This document shows, in pieces, positions 17,784 to 26,789 of a stretch of 64,000 nt of DNA. The stretch's first letter is position 1; the number at the start of each line of letters is the position of its first letter. The DNA is taken from the NCBI GenBank assembly GCA_937925855.1, contig CALAMO010000031.1, positions 1 to 64,000 of the forward strand, written 5' to 3'. Origin of the DNA: an uncultured Thiotrichaceae bacterium. GTDB lineage: Bacteria; Pseudomonadota; Gammaproteobacteria; Thiotrichales; Thiotrichaceae. The translations under genes were made by a program, and so were the position numbers. The notes beneath the pieces were generated by a model. That model was not told the origin of the DNA. It saw only the letters and a program-made list of their open reading frames with translations, and searched no databases.

Positions 17784-18383
17784 ATGCCTTGCTACGCCAT
17801 TGACGGTATACGCCCGGTTGTACATCCCGATAGCTACGTCCACCCCACCGCCACACTGATTGGCGATGTCATTATCGCTGCTGACTGTTATATCGGCCCC
17901 GGCGCGGTCATGCGCGGTGACTTTGGGCGGCTGATTATGGAGACCGGCGCTAATTTACAGGACACCTGTATCGTGCACGGCTTTCCCGGTACCGATACGG
18001 TGGTGGAGGAAGACGGGCACATCGGACATGGGGCCGTGCTGCACGGCTGTCATATCGGCCCCGATGCGCTGGTGGGAATGAATAGCGTGGTGATGGATGG
18101 GGCCCACATCGGCGAATCGGCGATGGTGGCGGCGATGAGCTTTGTAAAGGCAGGTATGGAAATCCTACCGCGTCAGCTAGTCGCCGGTTCACCGGCCAGA
18201 GTAATCCGCACGCTGAGTGAGCAAGACATCGCCTGGAAACAGGCCGGCACACGCGATTATCAAACGCTGGCAAAGCGCAGCGCGGCGACCATGGTAGAAA
18301 CCCCGCCGCTCACGCAGATTGATGCGCAGCGACCGGTATTACCGGGCTGCGAATCGGTGCCGCTGTATACCCTACAAAGATAG
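17784..18383 (+). CDS. paaY: PaaY-like hexapeptide-repeat protein (thioesterase / gamma-carbonic anhydrase family)
   Basis: A 199-residue left-handed beta-helix protein beginning MPCYAIDGIRPVVHPDSYVH, with hexapeptide repeats (LIGDVIIAADCYIGPGAVMRGD, GHIGHGAVLHGCHIGPDALVG are the clearest, each split here only for reading). His residues in GHIGHGAVLHGC match the metal ligands of the gamma-carbonic anhydrase fold. PaaY in phenylacetate degradation is reported as a thioesterase for stalled CoA adducts. AGGAG lies 8 bp before the ATG. It is divergent from paaG, consistent with a remnant or dispersed paa regulon. Confidence 0.82.
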   Translation: MPCYAIDGIRPVVHPDSYVHPTATLIGDVIIAADCYIGPGAVMRGDFGRLIMETGANLQDTCIVHGFPGTDTVVEEDGHIGHGAVLHGCHIGPDALVGMNSVVMDGAHIGESAMVAAMSFVKAGMEILPRQLVAGSPARVIRTLSEQDIAWKQAGTRDYQTLAKRSAATMVETPPLTQIDAQRPVLPGCESVPLYTLQR

Positions 18384-18398
18384 GGCGATAAGCTCACC

Positions 18399-20561
18399 TC
18401 AGACAATCAGAGCATCCGCTACCGCCACCACGGCGACGCCGCTGAGCTGGGTATGCCCCCCGGTTGCCCGGTCTTCTAAATGCAGCGTCACCCAAATCAC
18501 CAGCTCGCCCGCATCGAGTGTATCCGTCTCAATGTCATACAGCGGCCCATGCAACACCGTAGACGAACCATCGTGCCGCCAGGCATAAACCAAGCGCGCC
18601 TGCTGCGCCTGCTGGTTAACAAAGCTTTCATCCAAGCGCACGCTGAGATGCTCACCGGCCTGTAGTTTTGAATGACTGACACGGATAGCCTCTTTCAGCT
18701 CACCATAGGCTCTAAGCGGTCTAACGTACGGTGCCTGCGGTTCATCCGCTGCGGCCAGCGAAAACCGTGCGCTCCCAAATAAGGGCTGACCGTTGCGCTT
18801 ATGAACCGTCAGTCTGATGTGGTGGTCGCCCGGATTCATTAGGCGGGTGTTTAAGGTAAATTCCGGCTCCAGCGCCATCTGATTATCGACTAGCCAGTAA
18901 TACCCCAGCTCATCGCCAGGCTGGAAATAATCCGCTTCATTCACCCTAAACGTGATGGTTTCACCCACGGTCGCACTCAGCGGCTGCGCTCGTATCGCTA
19001 GGGTGCTGAAATTCTGCGGTAACACCGCAGCATGAGGACGATCGACCTCTAACGGCTCGGCTAAGAACCATTTGAGCTGGGCATTACGCCGCGCCTGTTC
19101 CACAGGCGCAAGGTCAGCAGCCAGCTCGATTTCACCGTTACGGCTCGCCAGACGCTTGATAATAAAACTGCGTAACGCACCCAGACTCTTGCGCTCGCCT
19201 GCTGCTGTCGTATAGCTATTCAGCTCAGCCAGCTTCCGGTTTAAAACCTCAGGTTCGTTGCGCTCCAACCAAGCAAGCGCCCCTTCCAACACGGGTAATA
19301 ATTTTTTTTTCTGTTCTTTTGAGGGCAGTCGCAGTACTGGAGCGCCCGCATAACTATCCAAACGCTTATTATCCCGGTATTCAGTAATGCGTTGCACCAG
19401 CCACGCCTCCAAACGCCGAAACCCGGCGGGATCATTTTGCTTAAAATCCCCCAACGTCCAAGTGCTGTACTGCTGTAGAAATTTTTCAAAATTGAAGTTG
19501 CGCAGAAAAATCGAGTCGCGCCGCGTCGATACCGGCTCCTGCGGTATTTTATCCCGGTTATCGATGACCTGTTCCGGCAGCACTTTGCTTTGCCCATTGG
19601 CATCAACCCCAATAAACTGATTGCCGTGTATTTCTACGTCGCCGTATTGATACTCACTGCCCGGCGCAAATGACAGGATGTACAAATTACCGTCATCTGC
19701 CATATTACCGCCCAAACGCGCAGGGTCTAGTAAAATCCGTGGCGGCTTACCTTTAGGCACCTGCTGCAAGATATTATTCGTCACTTTACAGCCAGTCATC
19801 GCACCATTTATGCTAATGAAGTGCGAACCAGCGGTGCGAATAAAGTTATTTGTGACTGATACATTACGAAACAGACCATCGCTCATAAATATACCCTGCA
19901 GCACGGACTTTTCCGCAGTGACCTCACATTGATCGATGCTAGCGTTTTCTAAAAACGCACCCGCCAAACGATCAATATAAACATCATTCAGCGCCATATT
20001 GGCTGGGATTAATTGGAAAGCATCACGGTGGGCGGAGCGTTGATTCGGCGGCAGCGCCAAATCGTCAGCCGGATCGGTGACCTGAATATTCTTCACTTTA
20101 ATACCGTTACACTGCAGGCGCACCGCATCCTTATCGCCGGGTGCTAAGCGGATACTCTTTGGCCCCTCAAACACAAAGCGACAGCCTTCGACGGGCTGTC
20201 CATGTAAGCGAAACTGCTCTTTGCAGTAATAATTTTTCGTCTGACTATCAATGATATACCTAAATTTCTTCCGGTAGTCATCAAGTGTCTTACAGCTATC
20301 ACCGCGTGCTGCCAGCTGCGCGATTTGGTCGGTATAACTGATGAAATCAGCGACGGCCTGATTATAACGCTGCGCGCGGTCCGACTGCGATGCGGCTGGC
20401 GCACGCACGCTGATTAGCCACGGCGTCCAGTCGCCGGGCTGGCCGGGTAGCGGCGGCCGCCCCATGCCCGTAAACTCGCTGAAATGATTGTATTCTTTTT
20501 GTATAGTCTGCATCGCCGTATACAGCGCACGCACGTATTCCGCATAACAAGTATATGCCAT
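18399..20561 (-). CDS. Large protein of unknown function with beta-helix-like and Ig/PKD-like regions
   Basis: A 720-residue protein without a signal peptide or membrane segment. Residues 1-110 are helical and charged. About 120-330 looks like a right-handed beta-helix, with repeated short strands and Asn/Gly turns such as VSVTNNFIRT, FISINGAMTGCKVTNNIL and VEIHGNQFIGV. About 350-480 is helical (KKKLLPVLEGALAWLE). About 510-620 resembles an Ig/PKD-like sandwich (VGETITFRVN, YYWLVDN, GDHHIRLTV), with a second sandwich at the C-terminus. The start is the ATG at 20561 after GGGGG. I do not recognise the family. It stands alone, convergent with paaY. A cytoplasmic beta-helix plus sandwich layout recalls phage- or secretion-delivered proteins, but nothing nearby confirms that. 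Confidence 0.6.
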   Translation of the reverse strand: MAYTCYAEYVRALYTAMQTIQKEYNHFSEFTGMGRPPLPGQPGDWTPWLISVRAPAASQSDRAQRYNQAVADFISYTDQIAQLAARGDSCKTLDDYRKKFRYIIDSQTKNYYCKEQFRLHGQPVEGCRFVFEGPKSIRLAPGDKDAVRLQCNGIKVKNIQVTDPADDLALPPNQRSAHRDAFQLIPANMALNDVYIDRLAGAFLENASIDQCEVTAEKSVLQGIFMSDGLFRNVSVTNNFIRTAGSHFISINGAMTGCKVTNNILQQVPKGKPPRILLDPARLGGNMADDGNLYILSFAPGSEYQYGDVEIHGNQFIGVDANGQSKVLPEQVIDNRDKIPQEPVSTRRDSIFLRNFNFEKFLQQYSTWTLGDFKQNDPAGFRRLEAWLVQRITEYRDNKRLDSYAGAPVLRLPSKEQKKKLLPVLEGALAWLERNEPEVLNRKLAELNSYTTAAGERKSLGALRSFIIKRLASRNGEIELAADLAPVEQARRNAQLKWFLAEPLEVDRPHAAVLPQNFSTLAIRAQPLSATVGETITFRVNEADYFQPGDELGYYWLVDNQMALEPEFTLNTRLMNPGDHHIRLTVHKRNGQPLFGSARFSLAAADEPQAPYVRPLRAYGELKEAIRVSHSKLQAGEHLSVRLDESFVNQQAQQARLVYAWRHDGSSTVLHGPLYDIETDTLDAGELVIWVTLHLEDRATGGHTQLSGVAVVAVADALIV

Positions 20562-21179
20562 TATTTAGACCCCCTGCCCTTTAGTTTTTCAGATTTTATA
20601 CGCTAAAATTCCGCTTAACACCAATCATTATTAATTGTTTTTATCTATTGATATTTTAAAAACACGCTAAAATTTTTCCTGTACTAAAAAGGAACTAATT
20701 TAACAAAAAACAATCTGAACCACACGCTTGCCCTTTATGAAAAACATTCATTTTTAATCAATTTTCTCGGAATATAATTATTAATATAACCTTAATGTTA
20801 AGTGCATTTGTTAACAATTCACACATCGCTTATAAATTAAACTCTGGCGTTAAAAAACCCTACTCGCTTTAATCACATCAGGCCCGATAGCATCCCACCC
20901 TACAACCGGCAAACGGTTAGCGCGTTTTCTAGCGACCTCACGTCCACACTGGCACGCCGCTAATACGCCCACCTCTTACTGTTTAGCTGCTGGTTTTAGT
21001 CTGATCTACGCTCTCCGCCCTACCCAATAGGCTGCACGCGGTGATACGCCAGCATGAGGCTCATTAAGATACCTTCACCCTGAGTAGGGTTTTACGTTAT
21101 ATTGCATAAACAGCAGGTTACAGCCTGCCTGCTGATTTGTCGGCCTCGCCCGCCTTCTTGTCTCAGAAGCTTGCACACT
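20562..21179. other. Long AT-rich intergenic region
   Basis: About 620 bp between divergently oriented genes. Bases 20580-20870 are markedly AT-rich with many poly-A/T runs, then composition returns to normal. No frame resembling a protein was found. A small hairpin ACCCT-GAGT-AGGGT followed by TTTT lies near 21078-21095, in the probable leader of the downstream gene. Promoters for both flanking genes are expected here, but I could not single out a convincing pair of boxes. Confidence 0.5.
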
Positions 21180-22301
21180 ATGAACGCATTGACTGCCACC
21201 GGTACGGCCTCTAACTCACTGCAGCAACCTGCCCTCCTCCGCGGCATCGATAATCTATTGTTAAGCTGCATGCAGCTTCAGCGCGGCGACCGTATACTCA
21301 TAGTCGATGAACCCGAGCAAGCAGGCCTCTACAGCGCGACCATTAGCCAACGGATCGCGGCCCGCAGCGTTGAGCTTGGAGCAACAGTTAACATCATCAG
21401 CCATCCCCTAGTGCAGCGCAGCGCTGATTTCTCATTAGAACTGGTCGCCCGTATGCAGGGGGTTGAACATACCCTGTTTATGAGTCGTATCGGCGACTAT
21501 GCCCGCTTTATGCCATTTGGTGGCCGCTGTCGCAAAACCCAATGTTATGCGCTGGATGAAACGATGTTTGCCTCGCCCTATGCTGGTATCTGCTATCAGC
21601 TCATGCACACCTTGCATGCCCGTTTGGAAGCCGCACTCATGGCGGCTGAGGAGTGGCACATCAGCTGCCCGCTAGGCACTGACTTAAGCGGCAGCTTCTG
21701 CTGGCCAAGCTTACGCGGCGGTAACGATGAAGATTTCTCGCTGCCGATGTTTCCAGTGACTGGGTTTAAACCCATCCCCTGCGCCACCGCCAGCGGGCAG
21801 GTCGCGCTGTCGCGCTGGCTTTTACCCGGTGCAGCACCCAAGGTCGAGCCGGGCTATATCGACTTAGCAGATACTGTCATGGCCGAAGTAAAAGACGGCC
21901 AGCTCAGCGCCCTCCACGGTAGTGCACACAGTCTAAAAACCGTTAACGCGCACTATGACCGGATTGCTAATACGCTTGGTCTGAACCGCAATCGCGTGCA
22001 CTCCTGGCATGCCGGCATTAATCCACACACCGCTTTTACCGGTTGCCTTTCGACCGAACTGGATCACTGGGAAAGCGTGTCTTTCGCCAGCCCGCGCTAT
22101 CTGCATGTGCATACCTGCGGTGATTATGCGCCGGGCGAAATCACTTGGCCGGTCTTCAACCCAACCGTCATCATTGACGGCAACGTCTGGTGGCAGGATG
22201 GGCAGCTAATGTGGTACCAAAACCCCGAGAATCTAGCCCTCATTCACTCGGTCGCAGGCGGAGAGCAGCTGCTCACACCCAGCTGCTGCATTCAGGTATA
22301 A
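21180..22301 (+). CDS. M29 aminopeptidase / NicX-like protein (tentative)
   Basis: A 373-residue product from the ATG at 21180; the frame is open to 21102 but that part looks like leader. The opening (GIDNLLLSCMQLQRGDRILI, then ARSVELGATVNII) resembles the N-terminal domain of aminopeptidase T-like M29 proteins. The C-terminus, with GINPHTAF, YLHVHTCGD and VIIDGNVWWQDG, resembles the metal-binding end of that fold, as in 2,5-dihydroxypyridine dioxygenases (NicX), which share it. Metal ligands cannot be assigned with certainty. It is 36 bp upstream of the GH31 gene, so probably one operon. Reaction unknown. Confidence 0.42.
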   Translation: MNALTATGTASNSLQQPALLRGIDNLLLSCMQLQRGDRILIVDEPEQAGLYSATISQRIAARSVELGATVNIISHPLVQRSADFSLELVARMQGVEHTLFMSRIGDYARFMPFGGRCRKTQCYALDETMFASPYAGICYQLMHTLHARLEAALMAAEEWHISCPLGTDLSGSFCWPSLRGGNDEDFSLPMFPVTGFKPIPCATASGQVALSRWLLPGAAPKVEPGYIDLADTVMAEVKDGQLSALHGSAHSLKTVNAHYDRIANTLGLNRNRVHSWHAGINPHTAFTGCLSTELDHWESVSFASPRYLHVHTCGDYAPGEITWPVFNPTVIIDGNVWWQDGQLMWYQNPENLALIHSVAGGEQLLTPSCCIQV

Positions 22302-22337
22302 CCCTCCGCCCCAGACACTGATCTTAGGACAAGCCGC

Positions 22338-24683
22338 ATGAGCATGCTCAGCATCCGCCACCTGAACCCCACCCCACACGGCATCAGTGCGACGCTAAGC
22401 GGCGGGCAGCACCTGCAAATAGACCTCGCTGAAGAATGGCTGCTGCGCGTCGCCATTATGCCTGCCACTGGCCTAGCCGTTGGACGTAGTTGGATGATTG
22501 CCCCCGAGCAGAATCCCCCACTCAACGGGCGCGACCGTCTGTCGCTGGCGGGTTTTTCCTGTCCACCAGTGGCCACAGCAAACACAGACAGCGGCTTTAC
22601 CCTCTGCGCCAAGTCGCTGCGCATTCGCGTCGAAGCTGAGCCGCTGCGGCTGCACTTCGAGTATTCCGCTGACGACCGCTGGCAAACGCTATGCAGCGAC
22701 CGCGAAAACGGTGCCTACCAGTGGCTGCCACAGCGCGGTTCCTTTCGCCATTTCCAGCATATCGAGCGCCAGGAACGCCACTTTGGACTGGGCGATAAAT
22801 CTGGGCCGCTGGATCGCACCCGCCGCCGCTTTGTCTGCCTGCAAACCGACGCGCTTGGCTATGATGCCGAACACAGTGACCCACTGTATAAACACGCGCC
22901 TTTCTTCATCACTCAGCAGACCGGCCGCCCGGCCTTTGGCCTGCTGTACGACACGTTTAGCGAAATCAGCTTCGACTTTGGCTGTGAGCACTCCAATTAT
23001 TATCATCCCTTTCGTCAAGTCGCCGCTCAGGAAGAAGGATTGGTGTATTACCTGATCGCTGGGCCTGCTGTGCGTGATATTGTGCCACGCCTGCACCGTT
23101 TAACCGGCATGCCCGCCATGCCACCGCGCTGGTCGATGGGCTTCGCCTTTTCCGCCATGGCTCACACCGACTCACCCCAGGCGCAGGATGAAATTCTTAA
23201 TTTCGCCCACGCTATGCGCACCCAGCGCCTGCCGCTGAGCGCGCTGCATTTTGGCTCCGGCTACTCCCAAAAAGACAATGGCCGCCGCTATGTGTTTAAT
23301 TGGAACCTGAAAAAATTCCCGCAGCGCCCAGCGCTTTTTCAAGCGCTAAAAGCCTTGGGGCTGCACACCTGTGCCAATGTTAAGCCCGTGTTACTGGATG
23401 ATCACGCTGCTTTCAAACAGGCTCAGCAGGAAGGCTGGCTGGTCACACGGGCTGATGGCACGCCGGCCATTGAACGCTTTTGGGACGGTGCGGGCGCGCA
23501 GCTGGATTTTAGCCATCCTGCTGCCCTCAAGTTCTGGCGTGAAGGCCTGCAAAGCCAGGTGCTGGGTGCAGGTTTCGACAGCGTGTGGAATGATAATAAT
23601 GAGGCCGAACTGTGGGACGAGCAGGCGACCCTACACGGCTATGGCCAACGCCTCAACGGCCTATTAATGCGCCCACTGCATGCGCTCCAGATGCTGCGCA
23701 CCTCCTACCACACCCTACGGGAAACCGCGCCCACCAAGCGCCCCTACACGATCAGCCGCGCGGGGCCAATCGGTATTGCGCGCTACGGTGAGACCTGGTC
23801 GGGTGATAACCAAACCAGCTGGCACTCACTTAAGTGGAACCTACGCCAAGGCCTATCAATGAGCCTGTCGGGTTTTCCGGTGACCGGGCACGATATTGGT
23901 GGTTTCTCCGGGCCGTCGCCCACGCCAGAACTCTTGGTGCGCTGGTTTCAGATGATGGCACTTCATCCACGCGCGGTGATGAACTCCTGGAAACCCGAGG
24001 AGGCGCTACAGACCAACCTGCCGTTTATGTATGCAGCAGTCACACCACAGGTACGGGCCGCCCTAGAACTGCGCTATCGCTTCCTGCCTTATCTATATGC
24101 TCTGGCTTACCAGACGCATCAGAGCGGCCATCCACTGATTCGCCCGCTCTTTTATGACTATGATGATGCGGCCTGTTTTATCGACCAGGATACGTTTCTG
24201 CTGGGGACTAATGTCCTAGTCGCCCCAGCAACCGCCCCAGACCAGCAGAAACATCGGGTCTATCTACCAGCGGTCAGCGGCGGCTGGGTGCTGTGGCAGA
24301 CCGATGAAGTCTGGGCCGGTGGGCAGTGGGTAGAACTGGAAGCGGCCTTGGATTTCCTACCGATTTTTATACGCGCGGGCAGCCTCATTCCACTGGCACA
24401 GCACTGGGATATAGCCGCCCCCCACGATGCTACCGCGCTGGAAGTTCGGGCCTATCCCACAGCCGACAGCGGGGAGGAAACCTTGACGCTGCTGCTCGAT
24501 AACGGCGACAGCATCGCGTTGCAGGAGGTCGTCACACTGCGGATGCAGTGGAATAGCAGCAGGGTACGCTTCGAACGCTTAGGGGCAGTGGCATGGCCGT
24601 CTGACCTCCCCTTAGTGTTTAGCTGCCCAACACTGGGAGCGCGCCGCATTGAAAACGCCGTGCAAGCCGGAGAGTTAAAATAA
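22338..24683 (+). CDS. Glycoside hydrolase family 31 protein (alpha-glucosidase type)
   Basis: A 781-residue enzyme with full GH31 architecture: N-terminal beta-sandwich, (beta/alpha)8 barrel from about residue 250, and a C-terminal sandwich. FDSVWNDNNE carries the catalytic nucleophile (Asp419) and ETWSGDNQTSW the acid/base Asp (Asp490). HDIGGFSG is another signature. There is no signal peptide, so it acts in the cytoplasm on an imported alpha-linked saccharide, substrate unknown. AGGA precedes the ATG by 8 bp. It overlaps the convergent alkyltransferase-like gene by 9 bp. Its partner upstream is the M29/NicX-like gene, an unusual pairing, and no sugar transporter is adjacent. Confidence 0.9.
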   Translation: MSMLSIRHLNPTPHGISATLSGGQHLQIDLAEEWLLRVAIMPATGLAVGRSWMIAPEQNPPLNGRDRLSLAGFSCPPVATANTDSGFTLCAKSLRIRVEAEPLRLHFEYSADDRWQTLCSDRENGAYQWLPQRGSFRHFQHIERQERHFGLGDKSGPLDRTRRRFVCLQTDALGYDAEHSDPLYKHAPFFITQQTGRPAFGLLYDTFSEISFDFGCEHSNYYHPFRQVAAQEEGLVYYLIAGPAVRDIVPRLHRLTGMPAMPPRWSMGFAFSAMAHTDSPQAQDEILNFAHAMRTQRLPLSALHFGSGYSQKDNGRRYVFNWNLKKFPQRPALFQALKALGLHTCANVKPVLLDDHAAFKQAQQEGWLVTRADGTPAIERFWDGAGAQLDFSHPAALKFWREGLQSQVLGAGFDSVWNDNNEAELWDEQATLHGYGQRLNGLLMRPLHALQMLRTSYHTLRETAPTKRPYTISRAGPIGIARYGETWSGDNQTSWHSLKWNLRQGLSMSLSGFPVTGHDIGGFSGPSPTPELLVRWFQMMALHPRAVMNSWKPEEALQTNLPFMYAAVTPQVRAALELRYRFLPYLYALAYQTHQSGHPLIRPLFYDYDDAACFIDQDTFLLGTNVLVAPATAPDQQKHRVYLPAVSGGWVLWQTDEVWAGGQWVELEAALDFLPIFIRAGSLIPLAQHWDIAAPHDATALEVRAYPTADSGEETLTLLLDNGDSIALQEVVTLRMQWNSSRVRFERLGAVAWPSDLPLVFSCPTLGARRIENAVQAGELK

Positions 24684-25094
24684 AGACCCCTGCTGCGGCC
24701 CAGCAGTCTGGCTGGGCTCGTTACTCTGCCAGTGTCCGTAACTCTGTGAGTGACCGAACCACTGATACTGCGCCAAACTCAGCCGCCCCTTAACAAACAC
24801 CACGCCCTCGGCCAGCAGTAACGCCCGCTGCCGACCCGCATCGGGCCGCTGACTAATTTCACCCCGCGCATTTAGCACCCGATGCCAGGGCACGCCTTCT
24901 GGGCAAGCCGCAAGCGCAGCCCCAACCCAACGCGAGCCGTAGATACGGTATGTTTCTGCGCTAATTCCTGCGGGCGGGGGCAACAGCTGAGCGATTTGCC
25001 CATAAGTTGCGACCCGCCCTGAGGGAATCTGCTGCGCCCACTGCCAGACTTGCGCGTGATATAACGATTTAACATTCGCCGGTAGCAGTGACAT
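24675..25094 (-). CDS. Alkyltransferase-like protein (MGMT family, Cys replaced by Trp)
   Basis: A 139-residue MGMT-fold protein in which the active-site PCHR is PWHR (EGVPWHRV, Trp70). It therefore cannot accept an alkyl group and belongs to the ATL group, which binds O6-alkylguanine lesions and hands them to nucleotide excision repair. The helix-turn-helix part (IPSGRVATYGQIAQ) is normal. It is longer than usual at the C-terminus, by a polar Ser/Gln-rich tail after about residue 115. The start codon overlaps the stop of the upstream lectin gene (TGATG), implying translational coupling. The 3' end overlaps the GH31 gene on the other strand. Confidence 0.85.
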   Translation of the reverse strand: MSLLPANVKSLYHAQVWQWAQQIPSGRVATYGQIAQLLPPPAGISAETYRIYGSRWVGAALAACPEGVPWHRVLNARGEISQRPDAGRQRALLLAEGVVFVKGRLSLAQYQWFGHSQSYGHWQSNEPSQTAGPQQGSLF

Positions 25095-26641
25095 CAGGGC
25101 ATTTCAATCTCACACACCGCATTCGTGTTGCTGATTTTGCGCCATTTCCCTGTCCAGCGGCCTTTATTGTTGGTCGCCGCCAGCGGGCATTTTTTCACGG
25201 CCTGCGCCTGATCCCAGATGCCGCCTACCGATACTTCCCGCCGCTTGCCTGAGCCTGTGTTCGCCTGCACTGGGCGCAGTGTAGCCGCTGGTTTAGGCTG
25301 CGCTGCAGCCACCGTAGCCGTGCTAATTTCACAGACCGAAACATGGCCAGGACCCGTCTTTGTCCAATTCCCCGTCCATTTTGACTGATTATTCGCAGCC
25401 ACTACCGGGCATTTCTGGGCGGCCTGCTTATCATCCCAGATTGGGCCAGCGGCGACATTGCGCGTGCGCACATTATTGGCTGGCTGTGCCACAGGTTTAG
25501 CCGTGGCAGAAGGGACCGCCTGAGCTACAATACCGCCGCCAAACTTCACCTGACAGACCGACTCATTCCCAGGGCCGGTTTTTGTCCAGCGCCCCGTCCA
25601 GGTGCCCTTGGCATTGCGCGCCACTACCGGGCATTTGCGTTCCGCTTGAGCTTGATCCCAGATTAAACCCGCCGCCACATTGCGCAGGTTTTGCTCCCAG
25701 ATTGCCGTCGCCTGCTCAGCCGGCTTTGGCGTTGGTGGTGTGTTGCGCGTAGCGGCTGCGGCCTGATTATTCGCCGTCTGCTGCGGCAGTTTTATCATAC
25801 AAATACTGTTCTTATTGTCCTGCGTATCGCGCCATTCGCCCTGCCACTCGCCCCGGTTACGCTGCGCCAATTCGTTGCAGTGCTTCTTGGCGTGCGCATC
25901 ACTCCAAATTTTAGTGGTTACAAAGGCTTTGACGGTCATCGGTACAATTTTCACCCTCACCATACAGCGCGCCTTATTGGCATCTTTTGGGTCGGCCTGC
26001 CAGCTACCGGCCCACACACCCCCGTTTGCTTGGGCGACCCGCGGACACTGATACTGAGCATGGCTGTCGCTCCAGATCTTACTGGTAGACACCGCCCGCA
26101 GTACAAATTCTGGTTTTTTTCTTAGCTGGCACTGCGCCTCGCTGCGGGCATCGTGCTTTTTCCAAATCCCTGTCCAGCTTGCGTTTTTACTCAGCGCAAC
26201 CTCTTCACAACGCTGGGCCGCATGCAGCTGACTCCACAAACGCCCAACATTCACCATTTCAATACGGCTCGTCGCGTTGGGGACAGCCTGAGGTACCGGC
26301 TGACGAATAGTGCCCTGTTGCTGTACCGCCTGAGGCAGCGGCGAACGAATCGTCGTGGGTTGTTGTGTTGGGCGTGTCGGATTCAACGTGCCCGGTGTGG
26401 CGACAATGCCACCAGAGCGCCGTGGAATATCCACATAACAAACGCCGTTCTTATTCGGTCCAGAGCGCTCTGAACGCACGAGACGACCACCGCGCTCTCC
26501 CGCCACCCGATTACAGACTAACCGCAGAAAAAATGGATTCAGCGTTGGCCCAACGTTTATTTTAACAATCTCGGCGCTCGCAGTGCTCGCTGCGGCCAGC
26601 ATAGCCCCAACGATCAAAATGATTGCGGATGATTTCAACAT
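25094..26641 (-). CDS. Secreted protein with seven MVL-type lectin repeats
   Basis: A 515-residue protein from the ATG at 26641, preceded by GGGGAAG; an open extension to 26776 has no ribosome-binding site. Residues 1-23 form a signal peptide ending ASTASA. Seven repeats of about 47 residues follow at roughly 25-72 (degenerate), 128-174, 181-231, 238-285, 320-367, 394-440 and 468-514. Each has the pattern V(A/S)xGxIWxxxxAxxxCP, then WTGxW, then SVCxI. AAGPIWDDKQAAQKCPVVAA is closest to the cyanobacterial mannan-binding lectin MVL. Linkers are Pro/Gln/Ala-rich. Two Cys per repeat (absent in classical MVL) suggest disulfide-stabilised domains in the periplasm or outside. A multivalent glycan-binding role is inferred. 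It is coupled to the downstream ATL gene. Confidence 0.75.
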   Translation of the reverse strand: MLKSSAIILIVGAMLAAASTASAEIVKINVGPTLNPFFLRLVCNRVAGERGGRLVRSERSGPNKNGVCYVDIPRRSGGIVATPGTLNPTRPTQQPTTIRSPLPQAVQQQGTIRQPVPQAVPNATSRIEMVNVGRLWSQLHAAQRCEEVALSKNASWTGIWKKHDARSEAQCQLRKKPEFVLRAVSTSKIWSDSHAQYQCPRVAQANGGVWAGSWQADPKDANKARCMVRVKIVPMTVKAFVTTKIWSDAHAKKHCNELAQRNRGEWQGEWRDTQDNKNSICMIKLPQQTANNQAAAATRNTPPTPKPAEQATAIWEQNLRNVAAGLIWDQAQAERKCPVVARNAKGTWTGRWTKTGPGNESVCQVKFGGGIVAQAVPSATAKPVAQPANNVRTRNVAAGPIWDDKQAAQKCPVVAANNQSKWTGNWTKTGPGHVSVCEISTATVAAAQPKPAATLRPVQANTGSGKRREVSVGGIWDQAQAVKKCPLAATNNKGRWTGKWRKISNTNAVCEIEMP

Positions 26642-26789
26642 ATTGCTTCCCCTTCTTATACGAGTTGAACACAGGCTTCGACCAGGAAAACCCGTTCTCC
26701 GTTCGCAGTATAACGTAAATTTATTAAAACACGCTAACCGACAACGAGGGGAAAATCGTCTAACCGCACCCTTCATTCATCCACCATCC

